DNA from: Ehretia macrophylla
Lineage: Eukaryota > Streptophyta > Magnoliopsida > Boraginales > Ehretiaceae
Direction of reading: 5' to 3'
Assembly (NCBI GenBank): GCA_037974665.1
Contig: CM075766.1
Coordinates: 51,468,569 to 51,532,568 of the forward strand
DNA length: 64,000 nt
Numbering within the stretch: the stretch's first letter is position 1; every line of letters begins with the position of its first letter. A program made the position numbers and the translations under genes. The notes below the pieces were generated by a model. The model ran no database searches. It saw only the letters and a program-made list of their open reading frames with translations, and was not told the DNA's origin. This document shows positions 47,324-60,285 of the stretch, one piece after another.

Positions 47324-47573
47324 TCTAGTAGTCTTTGTTTTTTTCTATTAGTTGCGATGCGAACGGGCCTTTACTTACGAGATTAGTTGAGTAGGCTTGC
47401 CTTAGTTGTCTACTATAAGATAGCTAGTTTTGGGGCTTTGGACATAAAAAGCCTTTCCGGCCCAGAAGTTCGCTTCTGGCGACTAGCTTTTATCGCTGCT
47501 AGCGCTTGGACTTGAAAGCAAGCTAAAGCTACCTTGAATCAATCAATGAATAAATGAAAAAAAACCACTTACC

Positions 47574-47642
47574 GAGGTTTGAAGACGCTCGACCAATGGG
47601 AGAGGTTTGAAGATGCTCGATCGATAGGGAGAGGAATGGAGT
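47574..47642 (+). repeat. Short dispersed mitochondrial repeat, copy 3
   Basis: AGGTTTGAAGA.GCTCGACC units as at 9376-9444. Here it lies in the 3' part of nad1 intron 4. Confidence 0.75.
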
Positions 47643-47707
47643 ACGGATGACAGGTTGGTTTGAGGGCCCATTGGTCAAAGGAAATGGAAGGTCCTGATTC
47701 TGGGACG

Positions 47708-47813
47708 GAGCCGTATGACCCGATAGTGTCACGTACGGTTTCTTTGAGAAGGGTGTGATACTACCACCTATCAGGCCCGACGAGTGGTCCACTGAGCTGC
47801 ATCCTTACTCACC
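47708..47813 (+). other. nad1: nad1 intron 4 domains V-VI
   Basis: GAGCCGTATGACC...GTCACGTACGGTTT (47708-47741) is a typical domain V. Domain VI follows up to exon e. Together with the GTGCGAG at 44725 this frames a complete cis-type intron carrying matR. Confidence 0.8.
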
Positions 47814-48072
47814 TGGTCTATGCACATCGCTTTCTCCACGAGGTTGGCCGCCTATCCTAGATCTTCCCATTTCTATGAAGATCCCAGGCTCGATCAGGTT
47901 TAGTATCAAGGTGATTCTGTTTCTGTTCCTATATATATGGGTTCGTGCAGCGTTTCTACGATATCGTTATGATCAATTAATGGGACTTGGCGGGAAAGTG
48001 TTCTTGCCTCTATCATTAGCTTGGGCAGTCTCCGTTTCTGGTGTTTTAGTCACCTTTTAATGGCTCCCTTAA
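47814..48072 (+). pseudogene. nad1: nad1 exon e
   Basis: Last exon of NADH dehydrogenase subunit 1. It reads [18 protein letters not shown] then [20 protein letters not shown] and [21 protein letters not shown], with a conserved membrane helix. TAA at 48058-48060 replaces the glutamine of the usual VTFQWLP ending (CAA>TAA), four codons before the normal TAA at 48070-48072. Several residues differ from the edited protein, partly because editing-site Cs are retained. The left boundary comes from the usual 259-bp exon length and is approximate. Confidence 0.88.
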
Positions 48073-48142
48073 TTATGTGCGAGGAATTGCCCTATTGTGG
48101 GAAGCGGGTTACTCCCCAAAAATGCCCTGAACGTAGGTTCGT

Positions 48143-48415
48143 TTGTTGTTGGGGCTAAAAATCTTCCTTGCTCATGTATGCAACACTCATCAAGCGAGCA
48201 GTCCCTGTGAGTATTGTAACGAACCCCTTAACCAGGTGGCGAGGGACTGGTTTTCGCCCTCGGAGAACCAAACTTTCGATCCACTCGGGATAAGCATAAA
48301 GGAGGTGGCGAGGGAACAAAGGCTGTCAAAGGCTTTTGCAATCTCTCTAGCAATAATACTCTTGGGGATTGCATTAACAGAATCCGTCTCGGAGCACGGG
48401 TGGCTGTCAAGCTAG
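48143..48415 (+). CDS. Uncharacterised ORF downstream of nad1
   Basis: Open stretch of 90 codons with no ATG start; the frame opens at TTG. Contains a Cys pair motif CNTHQASSPCEYC near the amino end and a hydrophobic stretch (AFAISLAIILLGIALT) near the carboxyl end. I do not recognise it. It may be a remnant of a lineage-specific mitochondrial ORF. Confidence 0.3.
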   Translation: MLLGLKIFLAHVCNTHQASSPCEYCNEPLNQVARDWFSPSENQTFDPLGISIKEVAREQRLSKAFAISLAIILLGIALTESVSEHGWLSS

Positions 48416-48536
48416 AAAGAAGGAAACTCAGCCTTTTTTCAATAAATAAGCCCCGCTCCTTAAGGGGCCCTTCTCTAATAAGGAAGGAAACGAAATAATC
48501 TCACATGAAAAAAGGATCCTTGAGCGAATTTGTGTA

Positions 48537-49050
48537 GTGATTTTTCCCTTTATTGTTGGCTATTTGTGGCGACTCCTTCTTTTCAAGCTTTTTTCGGTAA
48601 CTCATACTTTCGAACCATTTTTAGATCTCCCCTTGCCCCTCTATCTGTTTATGGATTCTCAGCCAGTAGATTTCACTCTGAATTTTTCTTTCCCTTCTTC
48701 CGTTAACCAAGAGAAAATATTTAAGGAATTGGATGGGGAAGGGCAGCATCCTATAGAAGGGGATCCAAGTACCCCGGACTCCGATTTGTTTGACCTTGAT
48801 AAAGAAGGGGATAAAATCACCTTTTATCAAGATGCCATTTACGACCTCGTCCATGAATTAAGGGAATAGGAAAAAAGGCCACTCGCCGACGAGCCACACC
48901 TAATAAACCAAGCTATTGATCGAGTCAGGGAGATTTTGAGTACTCCAGACAAACAAGAAAGTGAGAATCTTGGAGTAATAGCCAAGGAAATACAAGAAAA
49001 TTGCCTGATGAGTCGGGCATATTTTGATTTCAATCTATACCTCGAATAGA
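48537..49050 (+). pseudogene. Uncharacterised ORF broken by one TAG
   Basis: Two open stretches in the same frame separated only by TAG at 48867-48869, giving about 171 codons to TAG at 49048-49050. The amino part is hydrophobic, then acidic and charged (GEGQHPIEGDPSTPDSDLFD, INQAIDRVREIL, ESENLGVIAKEIQEN). The first codon is GTG, so the start is uncertain. A C>T change (CAG>TAG) would explain the break, as in the neighbouring genes. No family recognised. Confidence 0.4.
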
Positions 49051-49633
49051 GGTAAAAGATGATATTACTGGAGTGACTGAAGATGAATTGGTAAAAGACC
49101 ATGATGAGGGGAGTTCTGTTTAATAGTCATAGTCGGATCCCCAAAGTGTTCCTGGACCGCATGCATACATCTGCAAGTAACCTTAGTGCAACATGACAAA
49201 TTTCATTGAGAGGAATCAACAAAGAAAAGAAAAACGGGTCAACATCTTAATGTGTATTTGAGAGATTATCCTCGGGCTGAGGAGTGTCCATATGAGTTCG
49301 TTGAGGTGTCTACACAGGAATAAAAATCTCTTTTATATTATGTCGAGAGTTTGGATTGCTCCACCTAAGTAGAACGAAAGAGGAACTGGAAATTCAAAGG
49401 GGAAGCCAGAAGCTTCGCTTACGGTAGCTTGCTAACTCTTCTAGTTAGAAGAAGGCTCTTTGGCGAATTCTTTAGATCTAGGTAAAGTCTCGCTCAGTAA
49501 AGAGAGTTGTAGATTCGTAAGATCATGATAAAGTCCCCTTTACTTGATATTATATTAGTAAAGCTAACGCGCGCTATAACTAGCATAGCAGCCCGCGGAA
49601 AAGGCTCTAGAGTCCCTACTCCTATGTTGGAGA
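49051..49633. other. Mitochondrial-type DNA before element F
   Basis: No gene recognised. Ends with GGAGA (49629-49633), the expected target duplication of element F; its other copy would lie outside the window. Confidence 0.5.
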
Positions 49634-50357
49634 TATAACACCCCGATCTCTCTCGAGACCGGGAGTTCTATCAATCAATCTAATCACAACCCAAATCCAA
49701 ACCTGGGCAAAATTTTCAGGGAAAACGGACAGAGTCTCCCCTGTTTCTAGGCAAAAAGCAAACCTGCGACAGCATATAAGTGGACCAATACCATGTCCAA
49801 ACATTTAACCACCTTAAGGCCATCCGAGCCTCGGTTCTCAACAATTAAACACAGCAATTATACTTACATTTCCAAGTACTAGACTATTCTAACTCTTTCT
49901 TTAAACAATACAAACATTCTTTAAAGTTAAGCTATTCTAACTAAATACATAAGCTAGCTTTTCAAATCACCTCAAATGCCTAGTAAACTTTAATTTACAT
50001 TCTTTTAATATTAAATACATACAATACATGGAAGCATACATCTTGCCACTTCGACAACTCAAGCCACATAGGCATGCAAGACAACTCTTCAAGCACGAAC
50101 TTTCACATAATCACGAACTTTCCAGCTAACATGGCATTTCCTGAAATGTGGTGATGAGGAGTGAGTATACACAACACGTATACTCAGTGAGGGCGAGACA
50201 GATATCGAGGTAGAGAGAAAGAAAGTCGTGCAATGCAAATAGACACAGTTAAGCAATAAAGTCACTAAGAAAGCATTCAATACAAACAACAATATAATAA
50301 ACATTCAAGAAAGCATTAACACAACCATTCAAAGCTATACCACACTCTGAAGGCTAT
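49634..50357 (-). mobile_element. Element F 3' LTR, left part
   Basis: Inverted family 2 LTR starting TATAACACCCC (TGTAACACCCC with G>A). It is cut by element G at 50358, after the target GCTAT (50353-50357), and resumes at 57406. Confidence 0.88.
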
Positions 50358-52948
50358 TGTAACACCCCGATCCCTCTCGAGACCGGAGGTTCTATCAATC
50401 GATCTAATCACAACCCAAACCAAACCCCGGCATAATTTTCAGGAAAAACGGACGGAGTCTCCCCTGTTTCTAGGCGAAATGTAAAACCTGCGACAGCATA
50501 TAAGTGGACCAACACCGTGTCCAACCATACAAACTACCTCAAGGCCATCCGAGCCTCGGTTCTCAACAATTAAACTCAGCAAGTATACATACATTTCCAA
50601 TTTTAAAGCTAACCTATCTCTTTTCATTTTTGACAAGTACATTCAAACTAGACAATTAAACCATACTAGGCTACTGCATAAAATAAACTATCATGCCATT
50701 CTAATTCTTTTCCTTGGGACATTACAAATATGCATTGAAGTTAAGCTATGCTAACTGATTACATAACTAGCTTATCGATTTACCTCAACTATTTAGCTAA
50801 TTTAGATTACATTTCTTTTAACAATAAATACATACAACATATGAAAGCATATATCTTTACAACTTCGACACTCAAGCCACATAGGCACGCAAGACAACTC
50901 TTCAGGAAGGAACTTTCACGAAATCACGAACTTTCCAGCTAACATGACATTTCCTGAAATGTGGTGGTGAGGAGTGAGTATACACAACACGTATACTCAG
51001 TGAGGGCAAGACAGATATCGAGGTGGAGAGAAAGAAAGTCGTGCAATGCAAATAGGCACAATTAAGCAATAAAGTCAATAAGAAAGCATTCAATACAAAT
51101 GACAATATAATAAACATTCAAGAAAGCATTAACACAACCATTCAAAGCTATACCACACTCTGAAGGCTATGGTTCACTCATACGAGCAATATACCATTTC
51201 ACGAGCGATACATCAATCTCGAGCTTGATGTTGACAACGATGACAATAAGCGCGCAACCACCTTATAACACCAGTTTGGAATACCCCGGGAGTAACCATC
51301 AATTCTACGACCCAAATCTCCCTGGGAGGCAACCCAAGCGAGAAAAGGGAATAGCCACGGAGCTAGAGCAACCAACACTGGCAACCCGAGGCTACCCAGA
51401 GAGGCTTATCACTCACGCGCTAGACAATATGCAATGCAAGACTCGATACAAGGCGATAAACGAGCGATAGCACAACAACACAGATAGAGGAGATAACCGA
51501 GATATCAAGCATTATTCAACAATTGTTAAACATTTCAATCAATAATCAACTCTAACAAGCGTAATAAGCATTAACAAGCATTTACAATCAAACAAGCAAC
51601 AAGAACAACACCAACTAACATTATCAAGCAATAACAAGTATTCTATAGGCATTATAAGCATTCTATAGGCAATATACTATGAAAACACACAAAATCCCAA
51701 AAATGACCCCAACTTTCAAACGCTACTACTTTCAAACGAGCCACGAGCTTTGGAAACCGACTTCACCAAACCTCCTAGGTCACCATAAGGCACGTCTAAA
51801 GATCCCGAAACCCTACTTTACCCTAGAATTCACGCAAAGTCCCGATTTCTCCCTTTGCTCGTTTGAACTACAACTATACTAACCAAACACCCAACCAATG
51901 CCATAATCGCACCAAAAGTGCTTCCATGGCCTCCCGAAACAATGCCATCACGCAAAACGAGAAAACGCTAAACTCGACCTAAACGACCCTGACTTTCACC
52001 AAGGCATTTTTCTCATTTTTTTCCATTACGCAACCTAAACAAACCATGCATTTAGACATTCTAGCATACCTAGCACCTTTTCACATCAACAGAAAGCATA
52101 AAGCGCAACTTCATCGAAACGGGGGTTTACTATTCACTATTTACTATTCATTACACAATTTATATTTCAAATTCGATATTCAACCGCAGAAAATGTTAAA
52201 AAGCTATAAATACACGTTCTATAATTGCTAGAGAACATTCTTTAAGCAATGAAACAGACAAAATAACAACCTACGGTTAAATCACAAAAATTAAAGTTTA
52301 TGTTCATCATTTTCAAATGCGCAAATAACGATGAAACCCTCACCTGAGATGCTCCTAGACGCTAGGAAAACCACGCTGGATGCCTCGGAAACCACCCTGC
52401 ACAAGCTCTCGCGAAGAAATTGAAGTTTGAAGTTAAAATGTTTTTTTTTTCTTTTTCCTCCATGGTTTCAGCCATGGCCTTCTTTATTTCTTGATTTTGC
52501 TGTTTTGTTTCGTATTTCATACTTAAATAAAAGATGACAAATGGTCAAAGCTTCGGTCAACCCGCTAAACCAAAACAGCTATGCGCGACCTTACGAAAAC
52601 GGCCATAACTTCTTCTAGAAAACTCCAATTCACGAACGGTTTGAAGCCTCAGAAACTAGACTCATAGAGCTTTCCAACCATATATAATTTGCTACCTAAC
52701 TCTTCTCCAAATGGTTCAGATTTAATTCCAAAGTTGACCCAAAATTTGACTAACTTAACATTGCATTTTTTTATTTCTAATCCCAAGTTTGCCCTTTATT
52801 AACAATTTCAAAAATTTTCACCTTGTCCTAGTTGGTCATTGTGGATGAAAAGTCAACTAGTTTGGTCAAAGAAGGTGAAAGGTCAATAAAATGCAATTTA
52901 AATGAACTTTAAATGCTATTAAATATATGCCAGGTTCGGGGTATCACA
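50358..52948 (-). repeat. Element G 3' LTR
   Basis: 2,591 bp, plus-strand TGTAACACCCC...GGGGTATCACA. GC-rich block about 51240-51420. Intron-like pair: donor at 52343, acceptor CAG complement at 50954-50956 (1,390 bp). Confidence 0.92.
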
Positions 52949-54811
52949 TCCTTCCCCCCTTAAAACAATTGCGTCCTCGCAATTCTTCTTCCAACAGAAC
53001 TTTGCATCCACTGAAATCCAACTCTGACTAATCTTCTTCAGCTGCTGAGCAAGTATGTTAATCAAGATAACCAATAGGGAAGTTTAAGAAGAAATTCCAA
53101 GTAGTAATGCCGAATAAAGGCTCAAATGTAGATACCGCACAAGAATCCCGTTGACACGAATACCGAAAAAGAATAAAATTCCAACCAAAAGCGCTGAGAT
53201 AATACCAATAAAGACTAAAGCAAAGATACAGTAGATGTCATTAATACCACACAATAACGACAAGAAGAATACCCTATGCACGAATCTCCAATAGAAGTCT
53301 AACTTTTACTGCCCGAGAATCCCCAAGCAAAAAGTCAAATAAAGGCCCAATCAAAGGTTCCATCTAGAGGTCCAAAGAATTACCCCGCTGGTCATGAATT
53401 TCATAGAAGAATTCCCTGTTAAGAGTGCTGGAGAAAATACTAAGAAACCCAATCAAATATACTTCAAAAGTTCCAAAGAAGCCTTCCAAACAATAACCCC
53501 ATAGGACAACCAATTAGATTCCGAGTATCGTTATCAAATGCTGAGAAGAAGGTCTAAGGAATAGTAGAGAAAATATAATGTGCCCAATAAGACAATCAAG
53601 TTGAATAACAAACATAGCTTCCCAGATGGATGAAAACTCCAAGGATAAACACCGAACTGGTGAACAATATACCGAAACCAAACTCTGAGGCCTCTTCACT
53701 GTTTGCCAAGTGAGAACTTCATACAACCTTGCTAATAAGGAAAATACCAATAGAACGCCCAATAAGAATTTCAAAGAATACCATAAGTAGTATTATACAA
53801 TAAGTCTGATAGGAACTCCAAATACCAAACCTACTGAGGAACACTGAAAAAGATATCCAAAACAATGCTCCAATAAGAAAGTAGCCAAGTTTGCCCAATA
53901 AGTAAATACTAAATAATTGGCCACTGAGAATTCCATAAAATACCATTGAAGAATTTCCAATCAGGAATGTCAGTATCACACCAATAAAGACTGAGACATA
54001 TATGCCATAGATAATACCATACAGTAAGTCCGATTGAGATCCCAATAGCCAAGTCCACCGAGAAGTGCCAACAAAAGATTCCAAAGAATACCCAATAAGA
54101 AAACCAAAGAATGTTCTCCAAAGAACAGCCAAATAGAACCTTAAAAGAAAACGACTCTTTCACAACTGTTAAGCACAGAAGATGACCCTAGAGATTCGCC
54201 AATAACCGAGCTCCAAAAGCAAACACCAACTTCCAAATCAAGGCTAGTTAAATGCCATTCATTTCCTGCCAATCCATACACCTTGGAAGGCCAGCTGTGA
54301 ACCACTTCTTTAGGGGAGGAAGAGGACTTACTTACCATTTCCATAGGACATGTATGAATGCCAATATATCACAGTTATACACATGCCTTAAACTATTATG
54401 CAAGCAAGTTTACGAAACAATTTATTCAACAAAGTCACTCAAGCACGGCAATCAAGTCAAGCACAACATAATCAATTCAAATCACGGTATAGCTAATTCA
54501 AGACATTTCAATACACACATTACAAGCAATACTTCAAGCAAATAACAATTCACGAGGTGAATTCAATTCACGAGGTCGATTCGATAGGTCAATTCAATGC
54601 ACAACTAGACACTTCACTTTACTTGAGAAACATTTAACACATAACACATAACTATATCACATAGGTGCATACTTTCAAGTCAAGAACACACAATCTTACA
54701 TACAAGCATACACTTTCAAGACACACTTAACAAGCACACATTCAAGGGTCACTACCCACCAGACCGAGGACCCTATCCCGGCTTATGAGCTAGACAAGCT
54801 CTGATACCACC
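52949..54811 (-). other. Element G interior: degenerate repeats, no gag-pol
   Basis: Begins with the inverted polypurine tract (52949-52962) and palindrome (52967-52984, AATTGCGTCCTCGCAATT). Then 1.1 kb of AATACC.A-rich sequence equivalent to the interior of E. Ends with the leader CGAGGACCCTATCCCGGCTT and primer site 54798-54809 (GCTCTGATACCA). Hydrophobic frames (53514-54163, minus) are in different registers from those in E and F. Confidence 0.82.
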
Positions 54812-57400
54812 TGTAACACCCCGATCCCTCTCGAGACAGGAGGTTCTATCAATCGATCTAATCACAACCCAAACCAAACCCCGGCATAATTTTCAGGGAA
54901 AACGGACGGAGTCTCCCCTGTTTCTAGGCAAAATGAAAAACTTGCGACAGCATATAAGTGGACCAACACCATGTCCAACCATACAAACTACCTCAAGGCC
55001 ATCCGAGCCTCGGTTCTCAACAATTAAACTCAGCAAGTATACATACATTTCCAATTTTAAAGCTAACCTATCTCTTTTCATTTTTGACAAGTACATTCAA
55101 ACTACACAATTAAACCATACTAAGCTACTGCATAAAATAAACTATCATGCCATTCTAATTCTTTTCCTTGGGACATTACAAACATGCATTGAAGTTAAGC
55201 TATGCTAACTGATTACATAACTAGCTTATCGATTAACCTCAACTATTTAGCTAATTTAGATTACATTTCTTTTAACAATAAATACATACAACATATGAAA
55301 GCATATATCTTTACAACTTCGACACTCAAGTTACATAGGCACGCAAGAAAACTCTTCAGCCAAGAACTTTAACGAAATCACGAACTTTCCAGCTAACATC
55401 ACATTTCCTGAAATGTGGTGGTGAGGAGTGAGTATACACAACACGTATACTCAGTGAGGGCGAGACAGATATCGAGTTGGAGAGAAAGAAAGTCGTGCAA
55501 TGCAAATACACACAACTAAGCAATAAAATCAATAAGAAAGCATTCTATACAAACGACAATATATTAAACATTCAAGAAAGCATTAACACAACCATTCACA
55601 GCTATACCACACTCTCAAGCTCATGGTTCACTCTTATGAGCAATATACCATTTCACGAGCGATACATCAATCTCGAGCTTGATGTTGACAATGATGACAA
55701 TAAGCACGCAACTACCTTATAACACCAGTTTGGAATACCCCGGGAGTAACCATCAATTCTACGACCCAAATCTCCCTGTGAGGCAACCCAAGCGAGAAAA
55801 GGGAATAGCCACAGAGCTAGAGCAACCAACACTGGCAACCAGAGGCTACCCAGAGAGGCCCATCCCTCACGCGCTGGACACTATGCAATGCAAGACTCGA
55901 TACAAGGCGATAAATGAGCGATAGCACAACAACACAGATAGAGGAAATAGCCGAGATATCAAGCATTATTCAACAATTGTTAAACATTTCAATCAATAAT
56001 CAACTCTAACAAGCGTAATAAGCATTAACAAGGATTTACAATCAAACAAGCAACAAGAACAACACCAACTAACATTATCAAGCAATAACAAGTATTCTAT
56101 AGGCATTATAAGCATTCTATAGGCAATATACTATGAAAACACACAAAATCCCAAAAATGACCCCAACTTTCAAATGCTACTACTTTCAAACGAGCCACGA
56201 GCTTTGGAAACCGACTCCACCAATCCTCCTAGGTCACCATAAGGCACGTCTAAAGACCCCGAAACCCTACTTTACCCTAGAATTCACGCAACGTCCCGAT
56301 TTCTCCCTTTGCTCGTTTGAACTACAACCATACTAACCAAACACCCAACCAACGCCATAATCGCACCAAAAGTGCTTCCATGGCATCCTGAAACAATGCA
56401 ATCACGCAAAACGAGAAAACGCTAAACTCGACCTAAACGACCCCGACTTTTACCAAGGTGTTTTTCTCATTTTACCATTACGCAACCTAAACAAATCATG
56501 CATTTAGACATTCTAGCATACCTAGCACCTTTTCACATCAACAGAAAGCATAGCAGCGCAACTTCATCGAAATGGGGGTTTACTATTCACTATTTACTAT
56601 TCATTACACAATTTATATTTCAAATTCGATATTCAACATCAAAAAATGTTAAAAAGCTATAAATACACGTTCTACAATTGTTAGAGAACATTCTTTAAGC
56701 AATGAAACAGACAAAATAACAACCTACGGTTAAATCACAAAAATTAAAGTTTATGTTCAACATTTTTAAATGCACAAATAACGATGAAACCCTCACCTTA
56801 GACGCTCCTAGACGCTAGGAAAACCACGCAGGATGCCTCGGAAACCACCCCGCACAAGCTCTCGCGAAGAAATTGAAGTTTGAAGTTGAAATGTTTTTTT
56901 TTCTTTTTCCTCCATGGTTTCAGCCATGGCCTTCTTTATTTCCTGATTTTGCTCTTTTGTTTCTTATTTCATACTTAAATAAAAGATGACAAATGGTCAA
57001 AGCTTCGGTCAACCCGCTAAACCAAAATAGCTATGCGCGACCTTACGAAAACGGCCATAACTTCTTCTAGAAAACTCCAATTCACGAACGGTTTGAAGCC
57101 TCAGAAACTAGACTCATAGAGCTTTCCAACAATATATAATTTGCTACCTAACTCTTCTCCAATGGGTTCATATTTAATTCCAAAGTTGACCCAAAATTTG
57201 ACTAACTTAACATTGCATTTTTTTATTTCTAATCCCAAGTTTGCCCTTTATTAAACATTTCAAAAATTTTCACCTTGTCCTAGTTGGTCATTGTAGATGA
57301 AAAGTCAACTAGTTTGGTCAAAGAAGGTGAAAGGTCAATAAAATGCAATTTAAATGAACTTTAAATGCTATTAAATATATGCCAGGTTCGGGGAATCACG
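54812..57400 (-). repeat. Element G 5' LTR
   Basis: 2,589 bp, partner of 50358-52948 with many scattered substitutions, so older than A and E. Two bases from the primer site. Confidence 0.92.
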
Positions 57401-57405
57401 GCTAT

Positions 57406-59328
57406 GGTTCACTCATACGAGCAATCTACTATTTCACGAGCGATACATCAATCTCGAGCTTGATGTTGACAACGATGACAATAAGCGCGCAACCACCTTA
57501 TAACACCAGTTTTGAATACCCTAGAAGTATCCATCAATTCTACGACCCAAATCTCCTTGGGAGGCAACCTAAGTGAGAAAAGGGAATAGGACACGGAGCT
57601 AGAGCAACCAACACTGGCAATCCGAGGCTACCCAGAGAGGCCCATCACTCACGCGCCTGACACTATGCAATGCAAGACTCCATACAAGGCGATAAACGAG
57701 TGATAACACAACAATACAAATTCGAGATGATAGACAAGATAACAAGCATTTACAATCAAATATGTAACAAGAACAACACCAACAAACATTATCAAGCAAT
57801 AATAAGTATTCTATAGACATTATAAGCATTCTAAACATTCTATAAGCATTATAAACATTCTATAAGCATTATAAACATTCTATAAGTAATATACTATGAA
57901 AACACACAAAATCACAAAAATGACCCCAGCTTTCAAAACGCTACTATTTTCAAACGAGCCACGAGTTTTGGAAACTGACTTCACCAATCCTCATAGGTCA
58001 CTATAAGGCATGTCTAAAGACCCCGAAACCCTACTTAACCCTAGAATTCACGCAAAGCCCCGATTTCCCCCTTTGCTTATTTGAACTACCGCTACCCTAA
58101 CCAAACACCCAACCAATGCCATAACTACACCAAAAGTGCATCCATGGCCTCCCGAGACAATGCCATCACGCAATACAAGAAAATGCTAAACTAGACCTAA
58201 ACGACCCCGACTTTCACCGATGCATTTTTCTCATTTTTTCCATTACGCAACCTAAACAAATCATGTATTTAGGCATTCTAGCATACCTAGCACCTTTTCA
58301 CACCAACAGACAGCATAACAATGCAACTTCATCGTTTCAAAGGTTTACTATTCATAAATTACTATTCAACTAACAATTTATATTTCAATTTCGATATTCA
58401 ACCGCAAAAAATGTTAAATAGCTATAAATACATGTTCTACAAATGCTAGGGAACATTCTTTAAGCCTCAAAATGATTTAAATAATAGTATACGGATAAAT
58501 CCCAAAAATCAAAGTTAATACACAAAATATTCAAATGCGCAAATAACGATGAAACCCTCACCTTAGACGCTCCTAGACGCTAGAAAAACCTCGTAGGATG
58601 CCTCAAAAACCACCCCGTGCAAGCTCACGCGAAGAATCGAAGAATTGAAGTTGAAATTTTCTTTTTTTTTCTCCTTCCATTTTCGGCCCTGCTGTTTCTG
58701 TTTTTCAGCTTCCTTTTTTTTATTTTGTTCTATTTTAAGCTATTTTATAGATGGCAACAAGTCAACTTGGTCAAGGCTTGGTCAACTAACTTAAACTTGG
58801 TCAAATAAGCTTGTTTTATGCGTTTTAAAGCTAAAACAACTAACATAAATCCAATTCTAGTTAAATACAACTTAAAACACTAAAATTAAAACACTAAATA
58901 CTAGTTTCCACTATTTGCTGAGGACTAGAAATCATTTCCTAACTATCGCTCTCGATATGCTATGCACTTTGCGTCAATAGAAGAATAACAATTAAATCTC
59001 AAAGAATTTAAGAAAATATATCATTTTGAAAAGCATCATAGTTAAAAATTTACTTCGGCTCGGAGCTACTTTTCATTTAATTGAAATCCGAGCATTTAAG
59101 TGCAAGAAAAATAAAACCGATTGACATAAATATGTAAAGTAGTTGATATTCCGTTAAATAATTAACTCAAGTATTATTTTAATTACCTCTAAAAGAAGTA
59201 TGAAAATAAAGCTACAAATACATGTTTTACTTAAAAATAAACACGAAATTCAATGCTAACATTTAAGATAACACTTAGTTAAATGCAATTAAATGCCTTT
59301 AAATGCATGCCGGGTTCGAGTTATCACA
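57406..59328 (-). mobile_element. Element F 3' LTR, right part
   Basis: Continues the LTR cut at 50357 and ends GAGTTATCACA at 59328, directly before an inverted polypurine tract. Its end region matches the start of the solo LTR at 122. A local run of ATTATAAGCATTCT.TA repeats lies at 57801-57890. Confidence 0.88.
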
Positions 59329-60285
59329 TCCTTCCCCCTTAAAACAATTGTGTCCTCGCAATTCTTCTTCCAATAGAACTCTGCATCCTCTGAAATCCAA
59401 CTCTGACTAGTCTTCATTAGCTACTGAACAAGTATTTAATCAAGATGACCAATAGGAAAGTTCAAGTAGAAATGCCAAGTAGTAACGCCAAATAAAGGCT
59501 CAAATGTAGATACCGTACAAGAATCCCGTTGACGCGAATACTGAAGAAGAATAAATTCCAACCAGAAACGCCGAGATAATACCAATAAAGACTAAAGCAA
59601 AGATACTGTAGATAAAATGACATCACATATTAATGATAAGAGGAATACCGAATGAATACCCCATACACGAATCTCTAGTAGAAGTTCAACTATTACTGCC
59701 CGAGAATCCCCAAGCAAAAAGCCAAATAAAGGCTCAAACAAAGGTTCAATCCAGAGGTCCAAAAAAGTACCCCGTTGGTCATGAATTTCATAGAAGAATT
59801 CCCTGTTAAGAGTGCTGAAGAAAATACTAAGAAACCCAATCAAATATACTTCTAAAGTTCCAAAGAAGCCTTCCGAATAATAACCCTTAGGACAACCAAT
59901 TAGATTCCAAGTATCGCTATCAAATGCTGAGAAGAATGTCAAAGGAAATAGTAGAGAAAATATAAGGTGCCCAATAAGACAAACAAGTTGAATAACAAAT
60001 ATAGTTTCCCAGATAGACGAAAACTCCAAGGATACACCGAACTGGTGAACAATATACCAAAACCGAACTCTGAGGCCTCTTCACTGTTTGCCAAGTGAGA
60101 ACTTCGTACAACCTTGCCAATAAGGAAAATACCAATAGAACGCCCAATAAGAATTTCAAAGAATACCATAAGTAGTACTATACAATAAGTCCGATAGGAA
60201 TTCCAATTACCAAACCAACTGAGGAATGCCAAGAAAAATATCCAAACAATGCTCCGGTAAGAATGTAGCCAAGTTTGCCAATAAG
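59329..60285 (-). other. Element F interior, polypurine side
   Basis: Inverted polypurine tract TCCTTCCCCCTTAA (59329-59342) and palindrome (59346-59363, one mismatch). Then degenerate repeats closely matching 52949-53905 of element G. No gag-pol. The 145-codon hydrophobic frame at 59592-60029 is not conserved in frame in G. Confidence 0.82.

Larger units (their letters stand above)
50358..57400 (-). mobile_element. Element G: non-autonomous LTR element, family 2 (TSD GCTAT)
   Basis: 7,043 bp on the minus strand, flanked by GCTAT (50353-50357 and 57401-57405). 3' LTR 50358-52948 (2,591 bp), interior 52949-54811, 5' LTR 54812-57400 (2,589 bp). The last base of the right LTR is G instead of the A of the terminal CA. 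Interior lacks gag and pol. Inserted into the LTR of element F. Confidence 0.92.

Noticed and set aside
57801..57890. Short ATTATAAGCATTCT repeats as a CRISPR-like or satellite array
   Set aside because: Only a few imperfect units within an LTR, with no spacers; simple slippage is enough.
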